9,022 nucleotides of DNA from contig JBNKQR010000084.1 of assembly GCA_050295975.1 (NCBI GenBank), positions 1 to 9,022 of the forward strand. The letters are read 5' to 3'. The position numbers and the translations under genes were made by a program. Under the pieces are notes generated by a model. The model saw nothing but the letters and a program-made list of their open reading frames with translations. It was not told where the DNA came from and did no database searches. The first letter of the stretch is position 1, and each line of letters begins with the position of its first letter. This DNA is from JAPHTQ01 sp050295975. Lineage in GTDB: Bacteria; Pseudomonadota; Gammaproteobacteria; Thiohalomonadales; Thiohalomonadaceae. Below, in pieces: positions 1-6,522 of this stretch.

Positions 1-425
1 GCCGTGCCCTGGAGCTGGCGCAGCTGGCTGCGCGCGAGGGCGAAGTGCCGGTCGGTGCTGTGCTGGTTAAAGAGGGGGAACTGATTGCAGAAGGGTATAA
101 TCGACCAATTGCCGAAAACGACCCGAGTGGCCATGCGGAGATGCGAGTGTTGCGAGAGGCAGGCAAGGTGATGAGCAACTACCGACTGCCCGGCACCACC
201 CTCTATGTGACTCTGGAACCCTGCCCGATGTGCGCCGGTGCACTGGTCCATGCGCGGGTGGAGAGGGTCGTCTATGCCACTGCTGATCCGCGCACCGGAT
301 CAGCCGGCTCGGTATTCAATATCCTGCAAAGCGAGGCGTTGAATCATCGTTGCGCGGTGACAGCTGGCGTGTTGGCCGAGGAGTGCAGCCAACTGTTGCG
401 CGAATTTTTCCGCTCCCGGCGATAG
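1..425 (+). CDS. tadA: tRNA-specific adenosine deaminase TadA (5' end missing)
   Basis: TadA deaminates adenosine 34 in the anticodon wobble position of tRNA-Arg(ACG) to inosine; it is a cytoplasmic, zinc-dependent homodimer. The reading frame is open from the window edge (first full codon at base 3), and 140 codons are visible. Compared with E. coli TadA from memory, about 13 N-terminal residues are missing. The visible part has the first helix, the strand EVPVGAVLV, the zinc/proton-shuttle motif HAE (visible residues 44-46) and the zinc ligands PCPMC (C74, C77), 30 residues after the His as in E. coli (H57/C87). It also has the family segment NYRLPGTTLYVTLEP. The protein stops soon after the FFRSRR helix, so it lacks the longer tail of the E. 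coli enzyme. The GTG at base 45 is an internal Val codon, not a start. No terminator is obvious downstream. Confidence 0.97.
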   Translation, partial: RALELAQLAAREGEVPVGAVLVKEGELIAEGYNRPIAENDPSGHAEMRVLREAGKVMSNYRLPGTTLYVTLEPCPMCAGALVHARVERVVYATADPRTGSAGSVFNILQSEALNHRCAVTAGVLAEECSQLLREFFRSRR

Positions 426-517
426 TCGCCTCGATCGCATGCGCATATGCTCTATGCTTGTGATACGGAGCACGACAGTGTGGTCGTCGAGTGTCGTAAT
501 GGAGGTATGAAATCAGC
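426..517. other. Intergenic spacer with clustered short palindromes
   Basis: This 92-base spacer lies between tadA and the FIST gene. Three perfect palindromes run in succession: CGATCG (432-437), GCATGC (437-442) and GCATATGC (443-450). Further on, ACGAC (472-476) can pair with GTCGT (483-487), or ACGACA (472-477) with TGTCGT (492-497), giving two mutually exclusive small hairpins. A strong Shine-Dalgarno GGAGGT (501-506) follows, 11 bases before the FIST ATG. I could not find a convincing sigma-70 promoter: TATGCT (453-458) resembles a -10 but has no good -35 partner. The region may hold an operator, but this rests on symmetry alone. Confidence 0.35.
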
Positions 518-1669
518 ATGTCTGCTTTGGAGTATGTGCCGGAGATCACTGAAGCGGCCCTAAAAGAGGTGCTGGCACGCTGGCAACAAGCGCACCCCGA
601 CATGGGCGTGCTGGCTTTGTTGCCAGAAGCTGAGAAGGATGCAGTCACTACTCTGCAAAAATCCTGCAACGGTTGTAATACCAGGTTGGTTGGGGCCATT
701 TTCCCGGCGCTGATCGTTGATCAGGTATTCCTCACCCACGGGGTGTGGCTGCTGCGCTTCGATCGTATGCCCTACACCATACTTCATCCCGACCTGCCGA
801 AGGAAGCGGAAGCGCTGCAAAGCGTTCTAGATGATCTTTTGCAAGGACTTACACCCCAACTTGAGAACGACGGCGACATCACTCTGTTTATGCTATTTGA
901 CTCCATGGTGCCGAATATAGGAACTATCCTCGACGAGCTTTACCTGCGCCTCGCCAATCGCGTCCATTACATGGGTGTCAATGCCGGTAGTGAAACATTT
1001 CAGCCCATGCCCTGCCTCTTCGATGGCGAGCGTATAGTCGGTAATGGTGTAGCGATGATGCTGCTTGAAGAGCACCGTGGCGCCATTCTTGAACACGGCT
1101 ATGAGGTGCCGGAGCATATGATCACCGCCACCTCCACAGAGGGCAATCGTATCCTGCAGATCGATTGGCGGCCTGCCTTCGAGGTCTATCAGGAATTGGC
1201 TCGTGAGCAGTATGGCATCGAGGTTACCCGCGAGAATTTCTATGAAACCGCGGTCCATTTTCCCTTCGGTATCGTGCGTGCCAACGGTATTATCGTGGTG
1301 CGTATTCCGGTGGCATTGGAAGAGGATGGCTCCCTGTTCTGCGTGGGTGAGGTGCCGCCGAATGCCATGCTGGCACTTTTGCGCGCTCCGGCAGTCGACT
1401 CGGTACATACTCTGGATACGGTAGTGCATGGCCTGACGGAACTCAACGGTGCACTGGACGGACGGGAGATTCTGCTTTTCTACTGTGCCGGGCGCCGTCT
1501 CCATCTCGGTATCGAAGCCGCTGCAGGTGAGTTGCATGGGCTACAACAGCGCACGGCGGCGGGAAAGATCGCTGGGGCGCTTTCACTGGGTGAGTGCGGC
1601 AGCACGAGTCAATGGGGTTACCCGTTATTTCACAATGCCACCCTGGTTGCCAGTCTCTGGGGAGAGTAG
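518..1669 (+). CDS. FIST-domain sensory protein
   Basis: This 383-residue protein consists of a FIST N-terminal domain (about residues 28-210) followed by a FIST C-terminal domain (about 220-375). Family hallmarks are the N-terminal LVGAIFPA segment, the central MGVNAGSE segment, and the C-terminal GALSLGECGS and FHNATLV motifs. No signal peptide, membrane helix or output domain is visible, so it is a stand-alone cytoplasmic sensor module. FIST domains are linked to small-ligand sensing: amino acids were proposed from genome context, and some members (NosP) bind heme and sense nitric oxide. Which ligand applies here cannot be read from the sequence. A CxxC pair (C50, C53) and C360 in the LGEC motif are potential metal or redox residues. 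GGAGGT at 501-506 supports the ATG at 518, though its 11-base spacing is long. The stop lies 3 bases before a PAS/HD-GYP gene, so the two are almost surely cotranscribed and probably work together. Confidence 0.88.
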   Translation: MSALEYVPEITEAALKEVLARWQQAHPDMGVLALLPEAEKDAVTTLQKSCNGCNTRLVGAIFPALIVDQVFLTHGVWLLRFDRMPYTILHPDLPKEAEALQSVLDDLLQGLTPQLENDGDITLFMLFDSMVPNIGTILDELYLRLANRVHYMGVNAGSETFQPMPCLFDGERIVGNGVAMMLLEEHRGAILEHGYEVPEHMITATSTEGNRILQIDWRPAFEVYQELAREQYGIEVTRENFYETAVHFPFGIVRANGIIVVRIPVALEEDGSLFCVGEVPPNAMLALLRAPAVDSVHTLDTVVHGLTELNGALDGREILLFYCAGRRLHLGIEAAAGELHGLQQRTAAGKIAGALSLGECGSTSQWGYPLFHNATLVASLWGE

Positions 1670-1672
1670 TCC

Positions 1673-3184
1673 TTGAACCGAGAACTGGTTATGGCAGTGT
1701 TGTACGACATCGCACTGGTCATTGGCGGCGAGGTGAGCGTACAACCGCTGCTGGTAAAAACCTTGCAACGCCTTCTCTATCACACCTCGTTTCCAACCGG
1801 GTTGGTTTTTCTCGATCTGCCGCCTGATGACGGCACTGCCACCATAGAGGTAAAGCTCGACGCGATGGTGGGCGATTTCGGTCTTACCGGGATGGTGGGG
1901 CAATCCATGATCCTGCCGACGGGACTGTTGCACGGAGCCGCCGAACTGGTTGAGGCGCCCGAGTGGTTGCAGGCGCTTCCGGGAGCAAGTCGCCCCTACC
2001 GGTTTTGTCTACGACTGCCCATTGAGCATGAGGGTGTTCTGCTGCTGCTTGCGCCACATCTACCCAGCACCCAATTGCCACTCGCCCATATATTTCAGCC
2101 GGTGATGGCCAACCTGGCCAAGGCGATCCTGCTGTGCCGCCATAACGACATCTATGCCGAGGGGTTAGTCAACGAACGCAATACGGCCCGACAGTCGCTG
2201 GCGGATAGTGAGGATAAGTTCCGCAGTATCAATGCTGCAGCGCAGGATGCAATCATGCTCATCGACGATGAGGATCACGTTGTCTACTGGAACCCGGCGG
2301 CGGAGAGACTCTTCGGTTACACCGTCGACGAGGTGCTCGGACAGGAGGCGCATTGTCTGATCGTACCGCAGCGCTACCGTGATCGTTTTGCTCAGGGATT
2401 TGCCCATTTCAGGAGCTGTGGTGAAGGGCCTGTCATCGGCAAGACCATTGAAGTGGAAGCGCTATGCAAGGATGGGGGCGAGTTCCCTGTCGAGTTGTCG
2501 ATCTCATCACTCAAGCTTAAGGGGCACTGGCACGCTGTGGGTATCCTGCGCGATATCACTGAGCGGCGCCGTTTAGAGGCGGCCGAACATGAACACACTG
2601 ATCGGTTACAGCGAGCACTGCTTGGTACTATTCAGGCAATTGCCCTTACAGTGGAAATGCGAGATCCCTACACTGCGGGTCACCAATTGCGGGTTTCGCG
2701 TCTGGCCGTGGCGATTGCCACTGAACTGGGATGGTCTGTAGAGCAGATCGAAGGCATACGTCTCGGTGCAATGATTCATGATATCGGCAATATCTATGTG
2801 CCCTCAGAGATACTTAACCGTCCGGGTCGGCTCAGCGATATTGAGTTCGAAATTATCAAGCGCCATCCTCAGGTAGGCTACGATATCATCAAGGATGTGG
2901 AGCTTCCCTGGCCGGTGGCGCAGATTATTTTGCAGCACCACGAACGGCTTGATGGGAGTGGCTATCCTAATCAGCTTGTTGCGGAACAGATAATTCCAGA
3001 GGCACGTGTGTTGGCTGTTGCCGATGTGGTTGAAGCGATCGCATCACACCGCCCGTATCGTCCTTCGCGAGGCGTTGATGCTGGTTTGCATGAGGTGCTC
3101 GAGTATCGTGGCACACGGTTTGATTCCGAGGTAGTTGATGCCTGCATGCGACTGTTTCGCGAGCGTGATTTTACCTTTGATTGA
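1673..3184 (+). CDS. PAS domain / HD-GYP domain protein, putative cyclic-di-GMP phosphodiesterase
   Basis: This is a 503-residue soluble protein. Residues 1 to about 165 form an unassigned module with a GAF-like look (alternating hydrophobic strands, ending in the helix FQPVMANLAKAILLC). Residues about 180-300 are a PAS domain (YWNPAAERLFGYT, closing ILRDITERR). Residues about 315-495 are an HD-GYP domain. HD-GYP proteins hydrolyse cyclic-di-GMP using two or three metals. The expected ligands are present: H337, H369-D370, H398, H422-H423 and D451, along with the signature GYP at 430-432 and SHRPYRP. The usual HDxGK reads HDIGN (N373), and the residue four before H337 is Tyr333, so the metal count and activity are uncertain. 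The start is TTG at 1673, supported by GGGGAGAG about 7 bases upstream; ATG at 1691 is the alternative and removes six residues. It sits 3 bases behind the FIST gene, which likely supplies the ligand signal. The 3' end faces mltF across 4 bases. Confidence 0.93.
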   Translation: MNRELVMAVLYDIALVIGGEVSVQPLLVKTLQRLLYHTSFPTGLVFLDLPPDDGTATIEVKLDAMVGDFGLTGMVGQSMILPTGLLHGAAELVEAPEWLQALPGASRPYRFCLRLPIEHEGVLLLLAPHLPSTQLPLAHIFQPVMANLAKAILLCRHNDIYAEGLVNERNTARQSLADSEDKFRSINAAAQDAIMLIDDEDHVVYWNPAAERLFGYTVDEVLGQEAHCLIVPQRYRDRFAQGFAHFRSCGEGPVIGKTIEVEALCKDGGEFPVELSISSLKLKGHWHAVGILRDITERRRLEAAEHEHTDRLQRALLGTIQAIALTVEMRDPYTAGHQLRVSRLAVAIATELGWSVEQIEGIRLGAMIHDIGNIYVPSEILNRPGRLSDIEFEIIKRHPQVGYDIIKDVELPWPVAQIILQHHERLDGSGYPNQLVAEQIIPEARVLAVADVVEAIASHRPYRPSRGVDAGLHEVLEYRGTRFDSEVVDACMRLFRERDFTFD

Positions 3185-3188
3185 TGGA

Positions 3189-4625
3189 TTAGAGAGCAGG
3201 GGTCGTGATATCAAGTGCCCGGTTCGCTGGTGTGTCCTGATTCTCCTGTCCCAGGGCTCTTATCAGTAGGTCAAAGTAGCGCCGGATGTTTTCCACGTAG
3301 ATCACCGGTTCGTTGCCGCGGGCATAGCCGTGCCGGGTCTTGCGATACCACTTGCGTTTGCGAAGTAGTGGCAGAGTCTGCTTGACATCATTCCAACTGT
3401 CCGGATTGGCACCACGTTTCTGGGTAAGAATGCGGGCGTCTTCCAGGTGACCATAACCCACATTGTAGGCGGCCAGTGCTAGCCAGGAGCGGTCGGGTTC
3501 CTGCACTCGTGGTGGGAGTTTGTCTAACATGCGCTTTAGGTAGAGGGCACCGCCGCGGATGCTTTGCACTGGGTCGGTCCGCTTCTCCACACCGATCTCG
3601 TTCGCTGTTTTGGTCGTCAGCATCATCATGCCACGCACTCCGGTGGGGGAGACTGCCTTTGGATTCCAGTGTGACTCCTGATAGGCCGTGGCCGCCAGCA
3701 GGCGCCAGTCTAGCTGGAACTCCTCAGCTGCGTACTCAAACACCTTTCGATATTCGGGTAATTTTGTCTCTATGTGCTCGAGATAGGTGACTGTACCGAC
3801 GTAATCGAAATTATTTAGATGGCCGTAGTAACGCTCAATGAGTTGAGCCAGCTCACCGCTCTGTTTTATGCGCGAAATGTAGTCACTGGCGGCCTGATAG
3901 AGACTGTCGTCTTTCATTCGCGGGAATCCCCAGGCCAGGGGTTCCGGATCGCTGATGTTGAAGGCGACACGCAGTTCCGGGTAGTAGCGTTGATTGATGG
4001 CAATTTCGTTGGAGTCCGCGATGGTGTAGTCGAGGGTCTTTTCCCACACCATAGTTAGCAGTTCTTCACTTTCAACATCCTTATTGGCCTGCCAGGTCAG
4101 GTTCGGATATTGGTACTTGAGTTTGCGTAGTTGATCATCGTGACTACTGCGTGAGGTAACTGCGAGAGTGCCACTGAGGGTTTCCAGATTTTCCGGTCGA
4201 GAGTTGCCGATGCGGTAGACCAATTGTTGGGTGATGTGCTGGTAGGGTGGGGTGAATCGGGCCCAGGCCTGGCGTTTTCGGGTGGCTGTCAGACCGGCTG
4301 CGGCGAAATCGGCATCCTTGTCCCGTAGCTGTTCCAGCACATCACTGACATTGCTAGCCACTTCCATCTTGAGCTCAACGCCCAGTTCGTCGGCAAAGCC
4401 CTTGGCCAGGTCATACTCCAATCCCGTCGGTCCGTAGGGGCCCTCGTAATAGGTGGTGCCCGAGTTGCGGGTGAGAACAGTTAGCTGGCCGCTGTTTTTG
4501 ACCTGTTCCAGCTCATTATTTCCTGAGCTGCAGGCGCCGAGCAGCAGCGAGAGGAAGAGAAGGAGTGGTGTGGTGTGTGATCGTCGTAATCGCATGGCGC
4601 GGACAGTATAAGGGATTGCTCTCAT
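3189..4625 (-). CDS. mltF: Membrane-bound lytic murein transglycosylase F
   Basis: MltF cleaves the MurNAc-GlcNAc bond of peptidoglycan, leaving 1,6-anhydro ends, and acts in the periplasm from the outer membrane. The protein has 478 residues. A basic N-terminus is followed by the hydrophobic stretch LLLFLSLLL and a lipobox LGAC (C32); the next residue is Ser, which favours outer-membrane sorting. Residues about 45-268 form a periplasmic solute-binding-like domain (SBP family 3), and about 290-455 form the lysozyme-like SLT domain. The SLT domain has catalytic E317 in AYQESHW and the motifs GVRGMMMLT, LALAAYNVGYGH and HGYARG. Length and motif order agree with E. coli and Pseudomonas MltF. The ATG at 4625 gives a longer n-region with AAGG about 13 bases upstream. 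The ATG at 4595 (residue 11) gives a more typical lipoprotein signal but has no visible ribosome site. mltF follows lpxH after 61 bases. Confidence 0.96.
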   Translation of the reverse strand: MRAIPYTVRAMRLRRSHTTPLLLFLSLLLGACSSGNNELEQVKNSGQLTVLTRNSGTTYYEGPYGPTGLEYDLAKGFADELGVELKMEVASNVSDVLEQLRDKDADFAAAGLTATRKRQAWARFTPPYQHITQQLVYRIGNSRPENLETLSGTLAVTSRSSHDDQLRKLKYQYPNLTWQANKDVESEELLTMVWEKTLDYTIADSNEIAINQRYYPELRVAFNISDPEPLAWGFPRMKDDSLYQAASDYISRIKQSGELAQLIERYYGHLNNFDYVGTVTYLEHIETKLPEYRKVFEYAAEEFQLDWRLLAATAYQESHWNPKAVSPTGVRGMMMLTTKTANEIGVEKRTDPVQSIRGGALYLKRMLDKLPPRVQEPDRSWLALAAYNVGYGHLEDARILTQKRGANPDSWNDVKQTLPLLRKRKWYRKTRHGYARGNEPVIYVENIRRYFDLLIRALGQENQDTPANRALDITTPAL

Positions 4626-4634
4626 TGTTGTCGG
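4605..4634 (-). promoter_or_regulatory. Possible promoter for mltF
   Basis: Read on the minus strand, CCGACA (4634-4629, four of six matches to the sigma-70 -35 box) and TATACT (4610-4605, five of six to the -10 box) are 18 bases apart. Transcription would begin almost at the second in-frame ATG (4595), giving a leaderless or near-leaderless mRNA. This element overlaps the longer mltF start at 4625, so the promoter and the longer start are unlikely to serve the same transcript. The match could be chance. Confidence 0.22.
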
Positions 4635-4686
4635 TTCGCCTTAGCTGATTCTTAAGCCATTGTCGCGTGGTCAGGTGGTGTTTGCA

Positions 4687-5403
4687 TTACACCTTTAGGG
4701 CTATGCAGCCTTCTGCGTCACAGCGAAGCGTGCCACCGTGCTCGTTCCACTCCGGCAGGACGTAGCGGGTTGCGCTTCCCGCTGGCAGTTCGTGGTGGTG
4801 GGTTGCTGGGCGGTGGGTATGGCCGTGAATTAATCGGGTCACCTGATGTTCTTCCAGGATATCGGCCACGGCCTGTGGATTCACATCCATGATGATTTCT
4901 GTCTTTTCCCCGGTCTCCTGGCGACTACGTTCGCGTAACCCACGCGCGAAGGCAATACGCTCTTCAGCCGGTTTGGCGAGGAAGGTCTCGATCCATGCTG
5001 GGTTACGCAATTGCTGACGCATTGTCTGATACGGCAGGTCATCGGTGCAGAGCAGGTCACCATGCATCAGTAGAGTAGGGGTGCCGTGGAGATCGATGAG
5101 TAGGGGATCGTCGATAAGGCGACAACCGGTGATCCGTTCGAACTCCTTACCGAGCAGGAAGTCACGGTTGCCATGCATAACAAAGACTGCTGTGCCTCCC
5201 TCATTCAGGGCGCGCAGGGTGTTGAGGACTGGAGTGTACTCGGGAGGTATAAGGTCATCACCCAGCCAGGCCTCGAACAGATCACCGAGGATGTAGAGCG
5301 CCTCGGCACCACGCGCCTCGTTCTCAAGGAAATCGAGAAACAGGCGGATGGTCTCCGGGCGCTCGGCACTTAGATGCAGATCGGCGATGAATAGAGTCGC
5401 CAC
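4687..5403 (-). CDS. lpxH: UDP-2,3-diacylglucosamine diphosphatase LpxH
   Basis: LpxH removes UMP from UDP-2,3-diacylglucosamine to give lipid X, the fourth step of lipid A (lipopolysaccharide anchor) synthesis, at the cytoplasmic face of the inner membrane. The protein has 238 residues, close to the 240 of E. coli. It is a calcineurin-like metallophosphoesterase, and all dimetal ligands fall at the same numbers as in the E. coli enzyme: D8 and H10 (ADLH), D41 (LGDLFE), N79 (GNRD), H114 (MHGD), and H195 and H197 (HGHTH). The start is GTG (5403-5401), preceded by AGGT (5414-5411) with 7 bases spacing. That ribosome site overlaps the ppiB stop codon, which implies translational coupling. The ppiB-lpxH order is the same as in E. 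coli, where cysS is divergent from the pair. Confidence 0.97.
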   Translation of the reverse strand: MATLFIADLHLSAERPETIRLFLDFLENEARGAEALYILGDLFEAWLGDDLIPPEYTPVLNTLRALNEGGTAVFVMHGNRDFLLGKEFERITGCRLIDDPLLIDLHGTPTLLMHGDLLCTDDLPYQTMRQQLRNPAWIETFLAKPAEERIAFARGLRERSRQETGEKTEIIMDVNPQAVADILEEHQVTRLIHGHTHRPATHHHELPAGSATRYVLPEWNEHGGTLRCDAEGCIALKV

Positions 5404-5412
5404 TGTGTTTAC

Positions 5413-5910
5413 CTACTCTTCGACGACTTCAGCGGTTTCGATGATCACATCCTCTACCGGTACATCCTGATGGAAACCAGCGTTGCCAGTCTCCACCGTC
5501 TTAATGCGATCCACCACGTCCATGCCGTCTACCACCTTACCGAAGACCGCGTAGCCCCAACCGTCCGGTGTGGGTGAGCGGTGGTTGAGGAAGGAGTTAT
5601 TGCTGACGTTGATGAAAAACTGGGCCGAGGCGGAGTGGGGGTCATTGGTGCGGGCCATGGCAATGGTGCCGGCCTCATTGGCGAGACCGTTGTCAGCTTC
5701 GTTTTTGATTGGCGCGTTGGTCGCCTTCTCTTTCATGCCCGGCTCCATACCACCACCCTGGATCATGAAGCCGTTAATCACGCGATGGAAGATGGTGTTG
5801 TTATAGAAACCCTCTTTCACGTAATTGGTGAAATTTTCTACGGTGACCGGTGCCTTGTCAGCAAAGAGTTCCAGAGTGATTGTGCCGAAGTTGGTGTTCA
5901 GTTTGATCAT
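5413..5910 (-). CDS. ppiB: Cytoplasmic peptidyl-prolyl cis-trans isomerase B (cyclophilin)
   Basis: Cyclophilins speed cis-trans isomerisation of peptide bonds before proline during folding. This one is 165 residues with no signal peptide, matching the cytoplasmic PpiB type in length. The active-site segment is clear: H42, R43, F48, M49 and Q51 within FHRVINGFMIQGGG, then MARTNDPHSASAQFFINV (residues 85-102) and GWGYAVFGKV. The position that is Trp in human cyclophilin A appears to be Phe107 (NSFLNH), as in E. coli PpiB, a change associated with weak cyclosporin binding. The ATG at 5910 has GAGGAA (5922-5917) 6 bases upstream; this site lies within the last codons of the preceding cyclophilin gene. 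The gene is 3 bases from that paralogue and 9 bases from lpxH, so it is the middle gene of a compact operon. Confidence 0.96.
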   Translation of the reverse strand: MIKLNTNFGTITLELFADKAPVTVENFTNYVKEGFYNNTIFHRVINGFMIQGGGMEPGMKEKATNAPIKNEADNGLANEAGTIAMARTNDPHSASAQFFINVSNNSFLNHRSPTPDGWGYAVFGKVVDGMDVVDRIKTVETGNAGFHQDVPVEDVIIETAEVVEE

Positions 5911-5913
5911 TGT

Positions 5914-6522
5914 CTATTCCTCGGTTTTTTTCGCTTTGCCACCCTGAAAGGTGACCTTCTCGATAGTTACGGTTGTCGCGGGCACGTCACGATATGCCCC
6001 TTTTTGCGTGGTGGGCACGCTCTTGATCGCCTTGATTACATCCATCCCTTTGATCACCCGACCAAAGACAGCGTAGCCCCAGCCGCGCGGCGTTTTTTCA
6101 CGGAAATCGAGGCTGCTGTTATTGGCGACATTGATGTAGAACTGGGCGGTGGCAGAGTGCGGATCCATGGTACGCGCCATGGCAAGGGTGCCAACGGTGT
6201 TGCGCAGGCCGTTGTCGGCCTCATTCATAATGGGAGCGCGGGTCTGTTTCTGCTGCATCTCCGGGGTGAAACCGCCGCCCTGGATCATGAAGCCATTGAT
6301 AACACGGTGGTAAATGGTGCCGTTGTAGAATCCGTCATCCACGTATTGCAGAAAGTTGGCTACGCTGTTCGGTGCCTTATCGGGGTAGAGTTCTATCAGG
6401 AGCTCACCCATGCTGGTCTGCATCAGAACCCGTGGATTGGTACTGGACGCTGGTGCATCGGATACCTCACTATTGCAGGCTGCAACGAATAGCAACATGA
6501 GCAGGGGCAACAGTTTCTTCAT
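5914..6522 (-). CDS. Periplasmic lipoprotein peptidyl-prolyl cis-trans isomerase (cyclophilin, PpiA-like)
   Basis: This 202-residue cyclophilin starts with a lipoprotein signal: MKKLLPLLMLL then the lipobox VAAC (C16), followed by Asn, which permits outer-membrane sorting. A short flexible linker (SDAPASSTNP) leads to the cyclophilin domain (about residues 30-190). The active-site residues are present in YHRVINGFMIQGGG, MARTMDPHSATAQFYINV (18 residues) and GWGYAVFGRV. It should help fold proteins in the periplasm, as PpiA does in E. coli, but it is membrane-anchored by lipid rather than soluble. The start at 6522 is chosen over an upstream in-frame ATG (6594) because GGAGA sits 6 bases before it and the signal peptide begins there; the extra 24 residues would bury the signal. 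It is closely related to the adjacent ppiB, so the two likely arose by duplication. The C-terminus is Lys/Glu-rich. Confidence 0.94.
   Translation of the reverse strand: MKKLLPLLMLLFVAACNSEVSDAPASSTNPRVLMQTSMGELLIELYPDKAPNSVANFLQYVDDGFYNGTIYHRVINGFMIQGGGFTPEMQQKQTRAPIMNEADNGLRNTVGTLAMARTMDPHSATAQFYINVANNSSLDFREKTPRGWGYAVFGRVIKGMDVIKAIKSVPTTQKGAYRDVPATTVTIEKVTFQGGKAKKTEE
5917..5922 (-). promoter_or_regulatory. Ribosome binding site of ppiB inside the preceding gene
   Basis: GAGGAA, read on the minus strand, lies 6 bases before the ppiB ATG and forms the last two sense codons (Glu-Glu) before the stop of the lipoprotein cyclophilin gene. Ribosomes ending the first gene are placed directly on the start of the next, which supports translational coupling. 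Confidence 0.7.

Noticed and set aside
418..430. Perfect inverted repeat GGCGA-TAG-TCGCC around the tadA stop, considered as a terminator
   Set aside because: The stem is only 5 base pairs, the loop 3, and no T-run follows; it is probably chance.
893..1537. Minus-strand open frame of 214 codons opposite the FIST gene
   Set aside because: The FIST frame on the plus strand is complete and has family motifs; the antisense product has none.
2215..2575. FixL-like heme-binding PAS domain in the HD-GYP protein
   Set aside because: The region resembles FixL around YRDRF, but the position of the FixL heme His appears to be Arg or Phe here, so oxygen sensing by this PAS is not supported.
5581..6492. 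Plus-strand open frame (303 codons) opposite both cyclophilin genes
   Set aside because: It is the antisense shadow of two paralogous genes; its internal repetition only mirrors the cyclophilin duplication.
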